Shown one piece after another: positions 55,428 through 59,718 of a stretch of DNA of 59,718 nucleotides (within the stretch, counting starts at the first letter, position 1; every line of letters begins with the position of its first letter). The position numbers were made by a program, and so were the translations under genes. The stretch lies in the NCBI RefSeq assembly GCF_001644025.1, contig NZ_LUUK01000169.1, positions 1-59,718 of the forward strand, given 5' to 3'. Source of the stretch: Methylomonas koyamae (GTDB lineage: Bacteria > Pseudomonadota > Gammaproteobacteria > Methylococcales > Methylomonadaceae). Under the pieces are notes generated by a model. It was not told the DNA's origin, ran no database searches, and saw only the letters and a program-made list of their open reading frames with translations.

Positions 55428-56417
55428 TTGGCCGAATCCATCGATAGCAGCATGATTATGAAATGCGTGGCCTACCGGCACGGCATTGGTATCGGCGAAG
55501 TGTCGATTCCGGACATCAGCGAAGTGATCCGGCAGGATCAGACCTTCGTGTGGTTGGGCTTGCGAGAAACTAATTCGGCCTTGTTGGCCGAGTTGCAACA
55601 AGAATTCGGTTTGCACGATTTGGCAATCGAAGATGCGTGCGCCGCTCATCAACGACCGAAAATCGAGGAATACGCCGATTCGTTGTTCATCGTGCTGCAC
55701 ACCGCTAGACTGGTCGACGACAAAGTGGAGTTCGGTGAAACCCACTTGTTCATGGGGGCGAAGTTTTTGGTAACGGTACGACACGGTTCGTCGCTGAGTC
55801 ACGCCAAGGTACGCGAGCGTTGCGAGGCGATGCCGCAGCAATTGGCGAAGGGACCGGGGTTTGCGCTGTATTCGATCATGGATTTTATCGTCGATAACTA
55901 TGTCCCGGTGATCGACGGCTTGCAACAGCGCTTCGAGGTGCTGGAGTCGGCGATTTTCGAGCAACGGCCCAGTCGGCAGACCATGGAAGGCTTGTACGAA
56001 CTAAAGCGCGAGCTGTTGATGCTGGAAGCGGCGATCACGCCGGTGATCGACATCTGCAACGAATTGATGCGCTTTCATAACGGCTTGATACCGAAGGACG
56101 TGCGGTTTTATTTTCGCGACATCGCCGACCACATCAAGCGAATAGACCGATCGATTCAAGGCATGCGCGAGATGCTGATCGCGGCGATGCAGGTTCACCT
56201 GACCTTCGAAACCGTGCGCCAGAACGAAGTGGTCAAAGGTCTGGCCGGTTGGGGGGCGATTCTGGCGATCCCGACGATGGTGTTCAGTTGGTACGGTATG
56301 AACTTCCGCCACATGCCGGAGCTGGAGTGGACCTTTAGTTACCCGTTGGTGCTGGGCGGCGTGGCCTTGAGTAGCTTGCTGCTGTATTGGCGCTTGAAGC
56401 GGTCCGGCTGGTTGTGA
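55428..56417 (+). CDS. corA: Magnesium/cobalt transport protein CorA
   Basis: 329-residue CorA-type divalent cation channel. Seen: an N-terminal cytoplasmic domain, a long helical stalk (about 150-265), then the pore signature YGMNFRHMPELEW (GMN) near the C-terminus between two membrane segments (WGAILAIPTMVFS, YPLVLGGVALSSLLLYW), all diagnostic. TTG 55428 is the best start, with GGGG eight bases upstream. The next ATG (55452) lacks a ribosome site. It overlaps nothing but lies 11 bases after the lipoprotein gene. Confidence 0.93.
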   Translation: MAESIDSSMIMKCVAYRHGIGIGEVSIPDISEVIRQDQTFVWLGLRETNSALLAELQQEFGLHDLAIEDACAAHQRPKIEEYADSLFIVLHTARLVDDKVEFGETHLFMGAKFLVTVRHGSSLSHAKVRERCEAMPQQLAKGPGFALYSIMDFIVDNYVPVIDGLQQRFEVLESAIFEQRPSRQTMEGLYELKRELLMLEAAITPVIDICNELMRFHNGLIPKDVRFYFRDIADHIKRIDRSIQGMREMLIAAMQVHLTFETVRQNEVVKGLAGWGAILAIPTMVFSWYGMNFRHMPELEWTFSYPLVLGGVALSSLLLYWRLKRSGWL

Positions 56418-56546
56418 GTCGTGTTCGTAAGGACCAAATTATAGAGATGATGGATAGCCGATGCCCTAATTGAATGTTTGTTTTTAAATCCCTCAACTGT
56501 TTCAACCATCAAAAACCGGCGAATGGCGCCACGGAAACACCATACA

Positions 56547-56996
56547 ATGAAGTTTAGCGTTTTAGTTAGAAGACTTTCCCACCCCCAAGTCAGACGCCGC
56601 TTGAAGATCGGCTTGTCGATCTGGGCAATCGCGATAGCCGTGAGTGTTGTCGCCAAACTGGCCTATGACATCGGCTATTTCAAGGCGCAGTCGATGATAG
56701 ACGAAAAAAATGCGGCGGCCCCGGCCACTCGCTCGGTATTGACGCTGGAATACGCACAGCGGATCGTATCCGGCGCGTTGAACGAAGACCCGAATAATCC
56801 GAAAACTGTCGTAAGCCAAGTAGTCGATAATAACCCCAGGCTGGCGACGATTGTCGTGGAAAACAATAAGCAAAAGAAAATCGCCTGGATATTTGAGATG
56901 CGTTTGTTTTTTGCCGGCGATTTGCTCAACGACCAGGGTTATAACCTGACCGAAGCCATCGAACGTCAGCAGGATATGTACCGGAATAATCGCTGA
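56547..56996 (+). CDS. Small single-pass membrane protein of unknown function
   Basis: 149 residues from ATG 56547. A basic N-terminus (KFSVLVRRLSHPQVRRRLK) and one membrane segment (about 21-40) are followed by a soluble, probably periplasmic part with EYAQRIVSGALN, IAWIFEMRLFFAGD and a C-terminal MYRNNR. I recognise no family. The frame opens earlier, at 56478, but no ribosome site supports that. Ribosome-site evidence at 56547 is weak too, so the start is uncertain. Confidence 0.6.
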   Translation: MKFSVLVRRLSHPQVRRRLKIGLSIWAIAIAVSVVAKLAYDIGYFKAQSMIDEKNAAAPATRSVLTLEYAQRIVSGALNEDPNNPKTVVSQVVDNNPRLATIVVENNKQKKIAWIFEMRLFFAGDLLNDQGYNLTEAIERQQDMYRNNR

Positions 56997-57670
56997 TCGG
57001 CGCGGCTTGCGGGCAATCAACACGCCTGGACGGCGAGTGTTGGAGCCCGTGCAGACGGATAGCCCAAACCCCTATCAGCGAGCGTGAATGCCGAGGGCCG
57101 TTGGCGGAGCGGCGTCTTTCGGCGCTGAACGACAGTCTCACGGAATTCGAAGTGGAATAGGGCATTTTCTCGGCGTAAACGCTATCGGACACCGTTCTTG
57201 TATGGCGAGGCGGCAGCGTTCGTGATTCGGGCGAAAAGATTATCGCAATCGTCGAACGCGGCGGCTTTTAAAATCGCGAATCGGAACTACGCTTCATTTT
57301 CTAAACCGGTTCCAAGATCCAGGCTAGCCGAATCGGCCGCGTTGGGCTATAACCTGTCTGTCGTCAAATTTCCCTATAACCGGTGTGCCAGAGACACTCG
57401 AATTTGAGTAGGCTAGCTAGCCAAGAATCGACGGCGTTAACTCAATAATCTTTTTACTGCTCCAAGTCGCGCGAGGTTTATTGCCAAGCTTCTAATGCAA
57501 ATTCCGGATCACCAGGGATATGCGTTTCGATAGTTCAGCTTAAAACAAACACATACTCCCTACTGGCGGTCAGCTTTTTCGATTAATTTTTGCCGCAAGG
57601 ATTTTGGTCTTGATGCGCCGCGTGATTCGCACTCATCGACTGGATCTTGCTCATACTTTGGAAGTCGATT
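56997..57670. other. Intergenic region
   Basis: About 670 bases between the small membrane protein and the protease. The only frames are short and unconvincing. I see no terminator, repeat or RNA gene that I would support. Confidence 0.45.
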
Positions 57671-59718
57671 ATGAATACAAAACTATTTGTTGCCACGGCC
57701 GCTCTCACGACTATTGTAGGGTGTGCCGTCACTCCCGACCAGACCGCTCAGACGGAAGGCGACGTGAGCCAGTCGTATCCGCCCGCCGGTACCGGTAGTC
57801 TCTTGAAAGAGACACTGTATTTCTCTAATCAGGACGATGCGGCTAAAGCTTTGGTCGGCTACAACTATGTCTTGACTTTGCTTTCGAATGGCCGAGTACA
57901 GGCCATCGTCACCGGTTTGAACGGTTCCGGTCTCGAAAATCCGTTGAGCGTGGTTAAGGCGAACTCGCAAAAGTCGTTGGCCAACATTGGCGATTTGCCG
58001 TCGTCGGACGAAACCGAATCGCCGTTTCCGCAAATCTCGTTGAAGGAGAAGCTCAACGGCCAGGCCGCCGTCGACGCCCTAGGTGACAATCTGGCCTTGG
58101 TGGCCAAGGCCTATGGGATGTCCGCCGAACGCTTGGAGAATATTTTAAAAAGCGACCAGACCGCTTGGATCGATCAAGGCGGCCGCTTGCTATACATAGA
58201 GTCGGATATCCAGCCCGACCCCAAGCAGGGTGCCGGCGAGACCGCGACCGCCGATAGCGCCGACGCGGCGACGGCGGAGGGAAGCGGCAGTACTTACGCC
58301 GCGATCGCCGCCTCGACGACCGATCCGTTCACGCTGCACAGCAAACCCGATTCCAATCGCGTCATTTACCTGGATTTCAACGGTCATCAGGCCATCAACA
58401 CCACTTGGTACAACGGTACGTTGACTGCTCAGGCCTATGATACGGATGGCAATCCCAACGGATTCAGCACCACGGAGTTGAACAACATCCGCGAAATCTG
58501 GCAACGCGTGGCGGAAGACTACGCGCCGTTCGACGTGGATGTGACGACGCAAGAGCCGGCGGCCGATGCGATGCAACGCCTTACCAGTAGCGACACTCAA
58601 TACGGCACCCGCGCGGTCATCACTCGATCGATGCCGGAACTGTGCGGTCAGGTCTGCGGTGGCGTTGCTTATGTCAACGTCTTTTCGTCTTATTCGTCCA
58701 CTTCGCCCAACCGCTATCAACCGGCTTGGGCTTTCTTCGATAAATTGGGTAACGGCAACCCCAAATATGTGGCCGAGGCGGTATCTCACGAAGTTGGCCA
58801 CAATCTGAGTCTCTACCACGACGGCACCGCCAGTGTCGGTTACTATTCGGGGCACGGCAGCGGCGCCACCGGTTGGGCGCCGCTGATGGGGGTCGGTTAT
58901 TACAAACCCGTTTCGCAATGGAGTAAGGGCGAATACCCTGGGGCCAATAACGCTCAGGACGACCTTGCGGTCATTAGTGCGGCGGGTGCTCCGATCCGAG
59001 TCGACGATTTTCCGGACAGCATGGCCTCGGCCGCGCCTTTGTCGGGCGATCCCACCTCGGTGGTTCAAACCGGCATTATCGAACGCAATACCGACCTGGA
59101 CGTCTTCACTTTTTACACTGATGGCGGCGACGTTCAGTTCAATGCGGCCTCGGGTTCGGTGGCGGGTAATCTGGATATTGCTCTGAAATTGTTCGATGCT
59201 TCCGGTAAGTCGGTCAGCGAGGTAAATCCGGTCGATAGTCTGTCGGCGTCGCTGAGCGCCAACTTGAACGCGGGTCAATATTTCCTGCAAATCGATGGCG
59301 TCGGTAAAGGCGACTTGACGACCGGCTATTCGGATTACGCCAGCCTTGGTCAGTACCAGATTACCGGTAGCTATCCGAAGAACGTCGTGAAACTGATCCC
59401 GCCGACGGCCGTTATTTCAGCATTACCGACCGCGAGCGATGCGCCGTCCAAGGTAACATTCAATGGTACGGGCTCTAGCGACCCGGACGGCACCATCGTC
59501 GGTTATGATTGGAATTACGGCGACGGAAGTACGAATGGCAGTACCGCCAGTGTCGATCATACCTACGGAACTCCGGGCAACTATACTGCCACGCTGACGG
59601 TGACCGATAACGTCGGCTTAAAAAACAGCGCCACGCAATCGATCAATGTCGCTCAGGCGCCGGTAAACGTCAGCATGAAAGTCTCGAGCACCGCGATAAT
59701 CCGCAGATTGTTGACGGG
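57671..59718 (+). CDS. Metzincin-type lipoprotein protease with PPC and PKD domains, C-terminus beyond window
   Basis: 682 residues visible, truncated by the right edge. Starts at ATG 57671 with GGAAG upstream. The signal peptide ends in a lipobox IVGC at about residue 17, so it is likely lipid-anchored. A pro-region of about 200 residues precedes the catalytic domain, with zinc motif HEVGHNLSLYHDG (H-E-x2-H-x5-H) and a Met-turn LMGVGYY about 30 residues later, which place it in the metzincins. A PPC-type beta domain (about 440-560) and a PKD domain (about 580-665) follow. Substrate unknown. Extracellular protein breakdown or surface display is likely. Confidence 0.9.
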   Translation, partial: MNTKLFVATAALTTIVGCAVTPDQTAQTEGDVSQSYPPAGTGSLLKETLYFSNQDDAAKALVGYNYVLTLLSNGRVQAIVTGLNGSGLENPLSVVKANSQKSLANIGDLPSSDETESPFPQISLKEKLNGQAAVDALGDNLALVAKAYGMSAERLENILKSDQTAWIDQGGRLLYIESDIQPDPKQGAGETATADSADAATAEGSGSTYAAIAASTTDPFTLHSKPDSNRVIYLDFNGHQAINTTWYNGTLTAQAYDTDGNPNGFSTTELNNIREIWQRVAEDYAPFDVDVTTQEPAADAMQRLTSSDTQYGTRAVITRSMPELCGQVCGGVAYVNVFSSYSSTSPNRYQPAWAFFDKLGNGNPKYVAEAVSHEVGHNLSLYHDGTASVGYYSGHGSGATGWAPLMGVGYYKPVSQWSKGEYPGANNAQDDLAVISAAGAPIRVDDFPDSMASAAPLSGDPTSVVQTGIIERNTDLDVFTFYTDGGDVQFNAASGSVAGNLDIALKLFDASGKSVSEVNPVDSLSASLSANLNAGQYFLQIDGVGKGDLTTGYSDYASLGQYQITGSYPKNVVKLIPPTAVISALPTASDAPSKVTFNGTGSSDPDGTIVGYDWNYGDGSTNGSTASVDHTYGTPGNYTATLTVTDNVGLKNSATQSINVAQAPVNVSMKVSSTAIIRRLLT

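Overview
The window looks like chromosomal DNA of a GC-rich, free-living gammaproteobacterium. RpoS, FNR, Fbp, MoeA/MobB, Uup, Ppx, CorA and an MdtABC-type RND pump are all close to enterobacterial/pseudomonad versions. The gene mix (nitrate assimilation, a nitrogen-fixation-type accessory pair with NifA and sigma-54 sites, c-di-GMP proteins, polyphosphate enzymes) and the style of the sequence suggest a Methylomonas-like gammaproteobacterial methanotroph. That lineage is an inference, because no methane or methanol oxidation gene lies here. I saw no rRNA, tRNA, CRISPR array, intact insertion sequence or prophage.

Layout. 1-1429: 3'-truncated chemotaxis receptor (minus). 1797-2873: radical SAM protein. 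2949-3866: minus-strand pair (NifX-like protein plus an unknown helical protein) behind a sigma-54 promoter with a NifA-type upstream site. 3941-7955: AEC permease, CinA-like protein and ABC-F protein Uup, overlapping end to end. 7981-9755: moeA-mobB (minus). 9800-11775: membrane J-domain protein and rpoS. 11851-14585: unknown exported protein and ppx (minus). 14704-16370: YadG/YadH-type ABC exporter. 16464-18235: fbp and fnr overlapping on the minus strand. 18363-20639: FliK-domain protein and EVE-domain protein. 20685-26359: histidine kinase, REC-HDOD, REC-HD-GYP and an EAL protein with one missing metal ligand, a c-di-GMP-type signalling block.

26396-36504 is the most striking region, a complete nitrate-assimilation locus on the minus strand: nrtA, nrtB, a tandem double ABC ATPase, an outer-membrane porin, NasB and NasA. 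It is preceded by, in transcription order, two NtrC-like sites about 30 bp apart, a near-consensus sigma-54 promoter, two GC-rich hairpins with six-base loops and an intrinsic terminator. This predicts two-layer control: nitrogen limitation at initiation and nitrate at antitermination. Two copies of a twin-palindrome (REPIN-like) repeat sit in two gaps of the operon. The ATPase has two defects that fall in the same composite ATP site.

36573-41788: ppk2, a large EF-hand membrane protein, a secreted phosphoesterase and a small unknown protein with a strong terminator. 41866-43584: 1.7 kb without a convincing gene, probably decayed DNA. 43585-51100: mdtABC-like efflux operon. 51356-54061: P-type ATPase with Na,K-ATPase-like TM4/TM6 motifs (minus). 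54227-56996: lipoprotein, CorA and a small membrane protein. 57671-end: a metzincin-type lipoprotein protease cut by the right edge.

How the parts connect: MoeA and MobB make and adapt the molybdenum cofactor needed by NasA. The NifX-like pair handles iron-molybdenum cofactor chemistry if nitrogenase is encoded elsewhere. Both nitrogen modules carry sigma-54 promoters. Ppk2 and Ppx act on polyphosphate.
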